64,000 bases of DNA from Paludibacteraceae bacterium (lineage in GTDB: Bacteria > Bacteroidota > Bacteroidia > Bacteroidales > Paludibacteraceae): contig JAFSLP010000100.1 in the NCBI GenBank assembly GCA_017448345.1, positions 16,772 to 80,771 on the forward strand. Reading direction: 5' to 3'. The notes under the pieces are model-generated. The model did not search any database, was not told the DNA's origin, and saw nothing but the letters and a program-made list of their open reading frames with translations. This document shows, in pieces, positions 55,528 to 63,979 of this stretch. Position numbers and translations under genes: made by a program. Position 1 is the first letter of the stretch. Each line of letters begins with the position of its first letter.

Positions 55528-58500
55528 TTGACATTGAAAAGAATATTACAACATATATTATTAGTTAGTCTGTTGCTGTGGTTGCCGATGGCTGCCATAG
55601 ACTTTTTTGCGCAGACGACACAACGGAAAGCCAAGACCCTGAAGGAACTGATTGCCGAGGAGAAGGCTCAGAAAGAAGCAGAGAAAAGAGCGAGAGAAGC
55701 CCAAGAAGCGTCTCAACAGCCGAAAGAAGAAAGCAATTCTCCGAGCGAGACCACCACTCCGGAGCAAGCAGCCGACTATGTCACGGAGACCGACTCCGCC
55801 ATCTGGGCACCGACACAAGTCAGACAGTTAGGCGCACAGAACTTCGGCGAGTTGACACAACCCCGTTCGTCTCTGGACCTGAACGACCCGGAGAACGTGA
55901 CGACCAGCGTGGAATACCAGCCGGAAACAGGCACCTATATCATTCACACGCGCATAGGCGAGACGGACGTGACGACACCGTACATGCTGACGCAGGAGGA
56001 GTACAACCACTACGCCGAACGGCAGTTGATGCACGCATACTGGCAGAAGAAAATCAGCGAGGTGGAGCATGACAACGAGAAGAAATTCGATATCACGGAC
56101 ATGAAGTTCAACATCGGTCCGGCAGACAAAGTGTTCGGTCCGGGCGGTGTGCAACTGAAGATGCAGGGAAGTGCGGAACTGCTCTTCGGCTTCAAGCACC
56201 AGTATATCGCCAACCCGTCGCTTACCCTGCGCGCGCGCAATAACAACATCTTTGACTTCGACGAGAAGATTCAGGCAAGCATCCAAGGCAAAGTGGGACA
56301 AAAACTGAATTTCAACATGTCCTATAACACCGAGGCTTCTTTCTCGTTCGACCAGCAGAACCTGAAACTGAACTACAAAGGCGAAGAGGATGACATCATC
56401 CAGAGCATCGAGGCAGGAAACGTGACAATGGACCTGCCCAGTTCGCTGATACGGGGCAGCAAAGCGCTTTTCGGTATCAAGACCAACCTCAAGTTCGGCA
56501 AATTGAAAATCCAAGCCCTTGTATCGCAACAGAACAGCGAGGCGCAGACAGTCAGCAGCCAAGGAGGAGCGCAGATGTCACGGTTCGACATCAGCGGCGA
56601 CAGTTACGACGAGAACCGCCATTTCTTCCTCTCGCATTTTTTCCGCGACCATTACGAAGAAGCGATGGCGAGCGTGCCGTACGTAGCCAGCGGAGTGACC
56701 ATCAACAAGATTGAGGTATGGATAACGAACAAACGCGGTAATTTCGACCAAGCGCGAAACATCGTGGCGTTTGTCGATTTGGGCGAGAACGGAGCACATA
56801 CACAGAACGACAACTGGAACACCACCGGTGACCAGATGCCGGACAACAACACCAACAACCTCTACAAATACATCCGTGACAACGCCCCTGCCTTCCGCGA
56901 CCTGCAGCAGACCAGTTCAGCGCTTGAGGGTCTCAACGGCATGGAAGGAGGCGCTGATTTCGAGAAGATTGAGTCCGCACGGCTCCTTTCCAGCAGCGAA
57001 TACACCCTCAACAGCGCATTGGGATACATCTCCCTCAAAAGTGCGCTGAACCAAGACGAAGTGCTGGCAGTAGCCTACGAATACACCTATAACGGACAGG
57101 TACACCAAGTGGGTGAGTTCTCCACCGACGGAAGCACAGAATTGCAGGCGCCCAACGCCCTTGCGCTGAAGATGCTGAAATCCAGCGCCAATGCCCCGAT
57201 GAAGAAAAACAAAGGCACATGGGACCTGATGATGAAAAACATCTACTCCCTCGGTGCCACCAGCATCCAGTCCGAGAAATTCGAGTTATACGTCACCTAC
57301 CGCAACGACTCCGTGGGAACGGATGTGCAATACCTGAACGAAGGTCCGATAACCGGCAAGCAGCTGATACGCGTGCTGAACCTCGACCGTCTGGACCAGA
57401 AGCACAACGCCAGCCCCGACGGACGGTTCGACTACATAGAAGGTCTGACTGTCTATTCCAGCAGCGGAAAAATCATCTTCCCTGTTCTGGAGCCGTTCGG
57501 CAGCTATCTTTCCAAGGCATTAGGCAACGATGAGCGGCTGACAAAGAAATACTGTTTCCCCGAACTGTACGACTCCACGCTGGTGGTGGCGCAGGAACTG
57601 AGCGAGAAGAACAAATTCCACCTGACCGGAAAATACAAAGGCACCAACGGCAGCGAAATCCGCTTGGGCGCCATGAACGTGCCACGGGGTTCCGTCACCG
57701 TGACGGCAGGCGGTGCCACACTGATTGAAAACGTCGATTACACCGTCGATTACACCATGGGAACGGTGACTATTCTCAATACTTCCATCCTTGAGTCCGG
57801 CACCAATGTGGATGTCAAGCTGGAGAACCAGAGCACGTTCTCGATGCAGCGCAAATCACTTTTCGGCGCGCATTTGGAGTATGAGTTTACGAAAGACCTC
57901 GTCATCGGCGGAACCATCATGCACCTGCGGGAGCGTCCGCTGACCACGAAAGTGAACACGGGTTCCGAGCCGCTGGCAAACACCATCTGGGGTGTGAACG
58001 GCAGTTGGAAGACCGAGATGCAATGGCTGACCAACGCGATAGACAAGATTCCATGGATAACCGCGACGGCTCCTTCCACGTTCTCTATCAACGCCGAGTT
58101 CGCCCACCTCATCCCCGGACACACCAACGATGTGGGAAGTGTCGGAACAGCCTATGTCGATGACTTCGAGAGCACGACCACCAATATCGACGTGCATTAT
58201 CCCAGTTACTGGTTCCTTGCCTCCACGCCTACCGTCTTCGACGAGTCAAAAGACATCAACAAACCGTCATACAACAAGAACCGCGCCTTGCTCTCATGGT
58301 ATGCCGTGGATCCTATCTTCGGTTATCCGCAGACCAATACACCGGCACATATCCGCAATGACTTGCAGGCACTGAGCGACCACCGCACACGTATCATCTA
58401 TCAGGACGAGATTTACCCTAACCGTCAGGAAGCCAGCAATATAGACACGAAGATGTCGGTGCTTAACCTCTCCTATTATCCGGAAGAACGCGGACAATAT

Positions 58501-61500
58501 AACATCTCCGCAAGCGAGGTTAACACCAATGGTCGTCTGACCAACCCTAAGAAACGCTGGGGCGGTATCATGCGCCGACTGGACAACACGGATTTCGAGA
58601 AAGCGAATATCGAGTATATCCAGTTCTGGCTGATGGACCCTGCACTGACCAACCCCGACGGATACGAGGGAGAGTTATACATCAACCTTGGTGACGTGAG
58701 CGAGGATATCCTGCGCGACGGCAAGAAAGCGTTTGAGCACGGTATGCCCGTTTCACCGGCTGATGCAGGGCGTGTCGATTCGACCATCTGGGGCTATGTT
58801 CCACGCACGACGAGCACCGTTGTAGCCTTCAGCAACGAAGAAGGAGCACGCGCCATGCAGGATGTAGGTCTGAATGGTTTGAACGACACACAAGAGCGCA
58901 ACTGGCCTGCCTACCGGACCTATCTGGAAGAGCTGCAGGCACGCGTCTCGCCTGCCCTATGGGAGGCTTGGGGCAATCCGGACAGCCTCTTCTCGCCACG
59001 TAACGACCCTGCCGGTGATAACTTCCACTACTATCGAGGTTCGGATTACGATGCCAACGAAGTGCCGGTGCTGCTGCGGTACAAGCATTTCAACGGTACA
59101 CAAGGCAACTCGCCTGCCACGGAGCAGCAGACAGAGAGTTACGGAACGGCATCCACGCTGACACCGGATGTGGAGGATATCAACCTCGACAACACCCTCA
59201 ACGAATATGAGAAATACTACCAGTACAAGGTCATCCTCCGTCCTGACATGATGGAGGTGGGACGCCAGCATATCACCGAGAAGAAAGTGCGCCGCGTAAC
59301 GCTCCGTAACGGCGAGACGGTGGATGTGCCGTGGTACCAGTTCAAGATACCCCTTCGCGGCGACAGTGCCAGCGTGCAGAAAGTCGGTTCTATCCGCAAT
59401 TGGAAATCCATCCGTTTCATGCGTATGTACCTCACGGGCTTTGAGCATGAGACGCACCTGCGTTTTGCCACGCTGGACTTGGTGCGCGGCGAGTGGCGGC
59501 AGTACACGCGTGACTTGGCTCCTGTCGGCACACCGGTGAACACCGCCGCGTCCATCGACGTACAGACCGTGAATATCGAGGAGAACAGCACCCGTTCGCC
59601 TGTTAACTATGTGCTGCCGCCGGGTGTCAGCCGTCAGACCGACCCGGGACAGGCGCAACTCATTGCGCAGAACGAGCAGGCAATGGTTCTCCGCGTAGCG
59701 CATCTCAGTCCGCGTGACGCCAGAGCCATGTACAAGAACACAGGATATGACATGCGGCAATACAAGAACCTGCAGATGTTCGTCCATGCAGAGCAGATGA
59801 GCTCCATCGACCCCGACCTGAAAGACGGCGACCTGAGCTGCTTCATCCGTCTGGGTACCGACTTGCGCAACAACTACTATGAATATGAGATCCCGCTTCA
59901 CCTGACCGAACCGGGTATCTACAACAACAACTCTGCTGCTGACCGCGAGAAAGTATGGCCGACAGAGAACATGTTCGACATCCCCTTGGAAGTGCTGACG
60001 CAGGCGAAGATTGCCCGTAACAAAGCCAAACGTGCGGGCAACGAAGGCGTAAGCAACACTATCCCGTACGTCATCTATGATGACGCCTCGGACAAGCCAC
60101 AGAACAAGATTACCGTCCTTGGTAACCCGACGCTGGAAGAAGTGTCCACCATCATGGTCGGTGTGCGCAACAACGGACAGCATGAGGCAAGCGGCGAGGT
60201 TTGGGTGAACGAACTGCGTCTGAGCCAGTTCAACGAGCAAGGCGGTGTGGCTGCAATGGCGAACGCCGCACTCGCAGTCAGCGACATCGCACAACTCAAC
60301 GTCGCCGGACGACTGGAGACTGCCGGATACGGTTCCATCGAGTCCAACGTCCTTGACAGGAATATCGACAACTTCTACCAGATAAGCGTCAGCGCTGCCA
60401 TGGAAGCCGGACGGCTCTTCCCCGAGAAAGCGAAGATACAGATGCCGCTCTATGTCTCCTACAGCAACGAGACCACCAGCCCCGATTACGACCCGCTGGA
60501 CACCGATGTCAAACTGCGCGAGACACTCGACACATACGACACCAAAGAGCAACGCGACTCTATCAAACAGATGGCGAACACCACGCGCGAGTCCACCTCC
60601 TTCTCCGTCTCGAACCTCAAGGTCAACATCCATTCGAAGAAGAAGGACATGTTCTACGACCCTGCCAACTTCTCCATCTCTGCCGCCTATAACAAACAGG
60701 CGGAACATTCGCCTGAGATGGAGACCAACTACACTACGGACCAGAAGGGTTCTTTCCAGTATGCCTATAACTTCAACCCCAAGCCATGGGAGCCGTTCGC
60801 CAAGGTGGAGAAAGTGCAGAAAGTGAAGTTCCTCAAGGAGATGAACATCTACTATCTGCCGCAGTCTTGGGCGTTCAACACCAACATGCACCGCACCTTC
60901 AGCCATATGAAGATGCGTGATTTGGCAGGCGCATCCGTAGAGGCGATGGACCTGACTTTCAGCAAGGACTTCACTTGGGACCGTAACGTCGATATCAAAT
61001 ACGACCTGACCAAGAACATGAAGTTCAGCTTCCAGTCAGCCATGAATGCCATCATCGACGAAGGCAAATACACGCCGGAGATACTCAACGGCAGGTATTT
61101 CGACCCGGAGTTCAACCACGACAAATACGAGGCATGGCGCGACACCATCCAGCGCTCACTTGCCAAATGGGGTTCGCCGTACACCTACCAGCAGGTTTTC
61201 ACCGCCAGTTGGAACGTGCCCTTTAACCGCATACCGGGGCTGGAACCTCTCTCGGCGAACGCTTCCTATAACGCCAACTATAACTGGACACGAACCGCAT
61301 CCTCCACCCAGAACGGCATCGACAGAGGTAACACTGTCAGCAGCCTGCAGTCATGGCAGGTGGACGGAAGCATCAATTTCGAGACATGGTACGGCATGTC
61401 CAAATACTGGAAGACGATGACGCAGCGTTACAGCGGCAGAGGTGCCTCGCGCCGTAGCTTCAGACCCAAGACCTACACACAGACCGTCAGCCTCAAACGC

Positions 61501-63135
61501 GGCGAAGCGGTCGAGATAACACACCGCCTCAACAGCGAACAACTCAACATCGCCGTGGCGGACTCAACCGGCAAGAACATCCCTGTCTCCTTCAAACCCG
61601 CCGGTAACACCAAGGTCAGCATCACGCCCAAGAGCGACTGCGCCAAGGCAACCGTCACCGTCACTACACGCGACCCCAACGAACGCACATCCGCACAGAT
61701 AGCCGGAGACATGTTCGCCTATGTCGGTACGATGTTCCGCCGCCTGCAAATCACCTACCGCGAGACCAACTCGCTCACCGTGCCGGGCTTCATGCCCGAA
61801 GCCGGATTCATGGGACAGCGCAAAGCGGACGGAGCCAATGCACCGGGATTTGATTTCGCCTTCGGTTTCATACCCAATAACTGGATGGAACGCGCCCAGA
61901 GACATCACTGGCTCTCAGGAGACACCTCCATCGTACAACCTGCCACCAGAGCACATACCTCCGACCTCGACATCAAGCTGACGCTCGAGCCTCTCCCCGG
62001 ACTCAAGATTCAGCTCAATGGCAAACGGTACATGGCGCAGTCCACCTCTATCATCTACAACTACGGTGACCTGCAGGAGAACATGACGGGTTCGTTCAAC
62101 ATCACGCAGGTGGCTATCGGTACGCTCTTCAGCCGTATCGGCACACAGGAGGAGAACTTCTCCAACGCAGCGTACGACCGGTTCCTCGCTAACCGCAACC
62201 TGCTCACCGACCGCGTACAGGAGCAATATACGGGCGTCCGCTATCCGGATGCGGGCTTCATGCGCGGAACGGCATATGCCGGCACTACCTACGACCCTGC
62301 CAAGCACGGACGTATCAGCAATAACTCCGCCGATGTGCTCGTGCCTGCTTTCCTTGCCGCATACACCGGCAGAGATGCCTCACGCGTCTCGCTCAACCCC
62401 TTCCTCGGCATCCTCAAGATTCTGCCTAACTGGTCGGTCACCTATGACGGACTGGGCAAACTGCCGTGGATGAAAGACCATTTCAAAGCCGTCACACTCA
62501 CCCATGCCTATACCTGTAAATATGCTATCGGGTCTTATGGCTCCTATTCCACTTGGGTCGGCTCCGACAGCAATAACAAGATGCTCGGTTTCGTCCGTGA
62601 TGTCACCACCGATACCCCCAGACCCTCCTCGGCGTACGACATCTCCAATGTCACACTCACCGAGGCGTTTGCACCGCTTATCGGACTCAACCTCACGATG
62701 AAAAACTCGCTTTCTCTGAAAGCGGAATACCGCAAGCAGCGCAACCTTGCGCTCAATGTGACATCGGTCCAACTGACGGAAGGACACACCTCAGAATTCG
62801 TCATCGGTGGCGGTTATACGATTAAGAACCTCAGTTTCACCACCAAGAACAAAGACGGCGCACAAAAGAAAGTCAGCAACGACCTCAAACTGCAAGTCGA
62901 TGTATCCTACAAGGATGTGAAGATGCTGCTCCGTAAGGTAGAAGAAGGTATCACGCAGGCATCGTCCGGCAACAAAGTGCTGGCAATCAAAATCTCCGCA
63001 GACTATGTGCTGAGCCAGAAGGTCAACATCCAGCTCTTCTATGACCACCAAGGCACCACGCCTCTTATCTCGTCTTCCTACCCTGTCAAGGCGGATAACG
63101 TGGGTCTGAACATCAAACTCATGCTAACGAGGTAA
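55528..63135 (+). CDS. sprA: Type IX secretion translocon protein SprA (Sov)
   Basis: A 2,535-residue outer-membrane protein, the size expected of the SprA 36-strand barrel through which type IX cargo passes. The N-terminus has a signal segment (HILLVSLLLWLPMAAIDFFAQ) and then a Lys/Glu/Ala-rich coiled stretch. Family-like segments include F-N-I-G-P-A-D-K-V-F-G-P-G-G-V-Q-L-K-M-Q-G-S-A-E, F-S-F-D-Q-Q-N-L-K-L-N-Y-K-G-E-E-D-D-I-I-Q-S-I-E-A-G-N-V and the C-terminal strand G-L-N-I-K-L-M-L-T-R. The start seems to be TTG at 55528 (or TTG at 55534); no ATG precedes the signal. Its presence implies that the organism secretes proteins by the type IX pathway. No other T9SS structural gene except a PorT-family relative and a GldG relative is in the window. 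Confidence 0.93.
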   Translation: MTLKRILQHILLVSLLLWLPMAAIDFFAQTTQRKAKTLKELIAEEKAQKEAEKRAREAQEASQQPKEESNSPSETTTPEQAADYVTETDSAIWAPTQVRQLGAQNFGELTQPRSSLDLNDPENVTTSVEYQPETGTYIIHTRIGETDVTTPYMLTQEEYNHYAERQLMHAYWQKKISEVEHDNEKKFDITDMKFNIGPADKVFGPGGVQLKMQGSAELLFGFKHQYIANPSLTLRARNNNIFDFDEKIQASIQGKVGQKLNFNMSYNTEASFSFDQQNLKLNYKGEEDDIIQSIEAGNVTMDLPSSLIRGSKALFGIKTNLKFGKLKIQALVSQQNSEAQTVSSQGGAQMSRFDISGDSYDENRHFFLSHFFRDHYEEAMASVPYVASGVTINKIEVWITNKRGNFDQARNIVAFVDLGENGAHTQNDNWNTTGDQMPDNNTNNLYKYIRDNAPAFRDLQQTSSALEGLNGMEGGADFEKIESARLLSSSEYTLNSALGYISLKSALNQDEVLAVAYEYTYNGQVHQVGEFSTDGSTELQAPNALALKMLKSSANAPMKKNKGTWDLMMKNIYSLGATSIQSEKFELYVTYRNDSVGTDVQYLNEGPITGKQLIRVLNLDRLDQKHNASPDGRFDYIEGLTVYSSSGKIIFPVLEPFGSYLSKALGNDERLTKKYCFPELYDSTLVVAQELSEKNKFHLTGKYKGTNGSEIRLGAMNVPRGSVTVTAGGATLIENVDYTVDYTMGTVTILNTSILESGTNVDVKLENQSTFSMQRKSLFGAHLEYEFTKDLVIGGTIMHLRERPLTTKVNTGSEPLANTIWGVNGSWKTEMQWLTNAIDKIPWITATAPSTFSINAEFAHLIPGHTNDVGSVGTAYVDDFESTTTNIDVHYPSYWFLASTPTVFDESKDINKPSYNKNRALLSWYAVDPIFGYPQTNTPAHIRNDLQALSDHRTRIIYQDEIYPNRQEASNIDTKMSVLNLSYYPEERGQYNISASEVNTNGRLTNPKKRWGGIMRRLDNTDFEKANIEYIQFWLMDPALTNPDGYEGELYINLGDVSEDILRDGKKAFEHGMPVSPADAGRVDSTIWGYVPRTTSTVVAFSNEEGARAMQDVGLNGLNDTQERNWPAYRTYLEELQARVSPALWEAWGNPDSLFSPRNDPAGDNFHYYRGSDYDANEVPVLLRYKHFNGTQGNSPATEQQTESYGTASTLTPDVEDINLDNTLNEYEKYYQYKVILRPDMMEVGRQHITEKKVRRVTLRNGETVDVPWYQFKIPLRGDSASVQKVGSIRNWKSIRFMRMYLTGFEHETHLRFATLDLVRGEWRQYTRDLAPVGTPVNTAASIDVQTVNIEENSTRSPVNYVLPPGVSRQTDPGQAQLIAQNEQAMVLRVAHLSPRDARAMYKNTGYDMRQYKNLQMFVHAEQMSSIDPDLKDGDLSCFIRLGTDLRNNYYEYEIPLHLTEPGIYNNNSAADREKVWPTENMFDIPLEVLTQAKIARNKAKRAGNEGVSNTIPYVIYDDASDKPQNKITVLGNPTLEEVSTIMVGVRNNGQHEASGEVWVNELRLSQFNEQGGVAAMANAALAVSDIAQLNVAGRLETAGYGSIESNVLDRNIDNFYQISVSAAMEAGRLFPEKAKIQMPLYVSYSNETTSPDYDPLDTDVKLRETLDTYDTKEQRDSIKQMANTTRESTSFSVSNLKVNIHSKKKDMFYDPANFSISAAYNKQAEHSPEMETNYTTDQKGSFQYAYNFNPKPWEPFAKVEKVQKVKFLKEMNIYYLPQSWAFNTNMHRTFSHMKMRDLAGASVEAMDLTFSKDFTWDRNVDIKYDLTKNMKFSFQSAMNAIIDEGKYTPEILNGRYFDPEFNHDKYEAWRDTIQRSLAKWGSPYTYQQVFTASWNVPFNRIPGLEPLSANASYNANYNWTRTASSTQNGIDRGNTVSSLQSWQVDGSINFETWYGMSKYWKTMTQRYSGRGASRRSFRPKTYTQTVSLKRGEAVEITHRLNSEQLNIAVADSTGKNIPVSFKPAGNTKVSITPKSDCAKATVTVTTRDPNERTSAQIAGDMFAYVGTMFRRLQITYRETNSLTVPGFMPEAGFMGQRKADGANAPGFDFAFGFIPNNWMERAQRHHWLSGDTSIVQPATRAHTSDLDIKLTLEPLPGLKIQLNGKRYMAQSTSIIYNYGDLQENMTGSFNITQVAIGTLFSRIGTQEENFSNAAYDRFLANRNLLTDRVQEQYTGVRYPDAGFMRGTAYAGTTYDPAKHGRISNNSADVLVPAFLAAYTGRDASRVSLNPFLGILKILPNWSVTYDGLGKLPWMKDHFKAVTLTHAYTCKYAIGSYGSYSTWVGSDSNNKMLGFVRDVTTDTPRPSSAYDISNVTLTEAFAPLIGLNLTMKNSLSLKAEYRKQRNLALNVTSVQLTEGHTSEFVIGGGYTIKNLSFTTKNKDGAQKKVSNDLKLQVDVSYKDVKMLLRKVEEGITQASSGNKVLAIKISADYVLSQKVNIQLFYDHQGTTPLISSSYPVKADNVGLNIKLMLTR

Positions 63136-63167
63136 TTCGTAATTTGTAATTCGTAATTCGTAATTTG
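63133..63167. repeat. Micro-repeat between sprA and the kinase gene, contributing its start codon
   Basis: Four 9-nt units of the aattcgtaa/aatttgtaa type directly after the sprA stop; the final variant, aatttg, supplies the TTG at 63165. Confidence 0.7.
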
Positions 63168-63662
63168 TTCAAGGTTGCCGTCATAGGACCCGAGAGTACC
63201 GGCAAAAGCACATTGGCGCGGTACTTGGCGAAACGCTATCACGGTATATATATATCGGAACGCGCGCGCACGTACGTGGAACAGAAAGGTTCTACGGATG
63301 TCTCTTGGGACGAGTTGTGCGGCTTGGCTCGCGAACAGATAGAAGAGATGAGGTCTTTGAACGAAGCGGTCTTTGAGCGAAACGGTCTTTCGACTTTGAG
63401 CAAAGTGGTCTTTTTCGACACCGAACTGATTGTCACCAAGGTCTGGTTCGACTATGCTTTCGGGGCTGTGCCGGAATGGCTGGAGCAAGCGCTGAGGACG
63501 TATCCCATGGATGTCTATCTGCTCACGTATCCGGATTTGCCGTGGGTGCCCGACCCGGCACGTTCCAACGGTTCTGATGAGATACGCATGGAACTTTTCC
63601 GGCGATACGAGGCGGAGATTCAGGCGCTTGACATCCCCTATAATATCATCCGTCACACCTGA
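63165..63662 (+). CDS. NadR-type nicotinamide-riboside kinase (AAA ATPase)
   Basis: A 165-residue P-loop kinase similar to the C-terminal ribosylnicotinamide kinase half of NadR: A-V-I-G-P-E-S-T-G-K-S-T-L-A-R-Y-L at the N-terminus, Y-I-S-E-R-A-R-T-Y-V and D-T-E-L-I-V-T-K-V-W-F. The adenylyltransferase domain is absent, so it is a stand-alone kinase (NR to NMN). TTG start (M-F-K-V-A-V) within repeat DNA; no ATG alternative before the P-loop. A ggtcttt tandem repeat near 63350-63420 writes an in-frame segment (RSLNEAVFERNGLSTLSKVV). Confidence 0.82.
   Translation: MFKVAVIGPESTGKSTLARYLAKRYHGIYISERARTYVEQKGSTDVSWDELCGLAREQIEEMRSLNEAVFERNGLSTLSKVVFFDTELIVTKVWFDYAFGAVPEWLEQALRTYPMDVYLLTYPDLPWVPDPARSNGSDEIRMELFRRYEAEIQALDIPYNIIRHT
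63350..63414. repeat. ggtcttt-type tandem repeat inside the kinase gene
   Basis: Units ggtctttgaacgaagc, ggtctttgagcgaaac and ggtctttcgactttgagcaaagt. Related to the 29-nt repeats at 14681-14738 and to the end of the gene at 31692. Confidence 0.6.
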
Positions 63663-63748
63663 GAGACGCAGAAAAAGGGTTATTTTGGCGTATAAAGAGA
63701 CCTAAAAAGGCAGAAAATGCATTTTTTTGAAAAAAAGTTGCCAAAATA

Positions 63749-63780
63749 TTTGGTCAATTCAAAAAAAAGCAGTACCTTTG
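63749..63780 (+). promoter_or_regulatory. Promoter for tRNA-Asp
   Basis: TTTG (63749-63752), 20-nt spacer, TACCTTTG (63773-63780). The spacer ends aaaaaaaagcag, the same as in the rpsA promoter. Confidence 0.8.
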
Positions 63781-63810
63781 CACCCGCTTTTGAAAAAGAA
63801 GCAACTATCC

Positions 63811-63884
63811 GGTGCGGTAGTTCAGTTGGTTAGAATACCGGCCTGTCACGCCGTAGGTCGCGAGTTCGAGTCTCGTCCGCACCG
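63811..63884 (+). tRNA. tRNA-Asp (GTC)
   Basis: Cloverleaf of 74 nt: acceptor GGTGCGG / CCGCACC with discriminator G; D arm; anticodon stem with loop CTGTCAC giving anticodon GTC (Asp); T arm GCGAG-TTCGAGT-CTCGT. The CCA end is not encoded (CAA follows). Confidence 0.95.
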
Positions 63885-63887
63885 CAA
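63867..63887. repeat. 21-nt direct repeat, copy A (3' end of tRNA-Asp)
   Basis: The last 18 nt of the tRNA plus three bases are repeated exactly at 63980-64000, 113 nt downstream, at the very end of the window. Confidence 0.85.
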
Positions 63888-63912
63888 AAAACACCCTCAT
63901 GGGTGTTTTTTT
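63886..63912 (+). terminator. Terminator of tRNA-Asp
   Basis: AACACCC / GGGTGTT stem with a short TCAT loop followed by a T run. Confidence 0.85.
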
Positions 63913-63935
63913 GTGCGACGGACTTTCACTTCGCG

Positions 63936-63976
63936 AGTTCTTAGCCCCAAGGGGCACGATTATTGCGTTCCGCAAT
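63936..63976. repeat. Short-loop hairpins with the cttagccc...cacgattatt word
   Basis: GCCCC-AA-GGGGC (about 63945-63956) in the context ttcttagcccc...gcacgattatt, followed by ATTGCG-ttc-CGCAAT (about 63962-63976). The flanking word is the same as around the last two hairpins of the array at 23611-23820, 40 kb away. Confidence 0.65.
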
Positions 63977-63979
63977 TTC

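Noticed and set aside
58957-60906. 649-codon open frame antisense to sprA
   Set aside because: Antisense shadow of a conserved coding region; no signal peptide, domain or promoter of its own.
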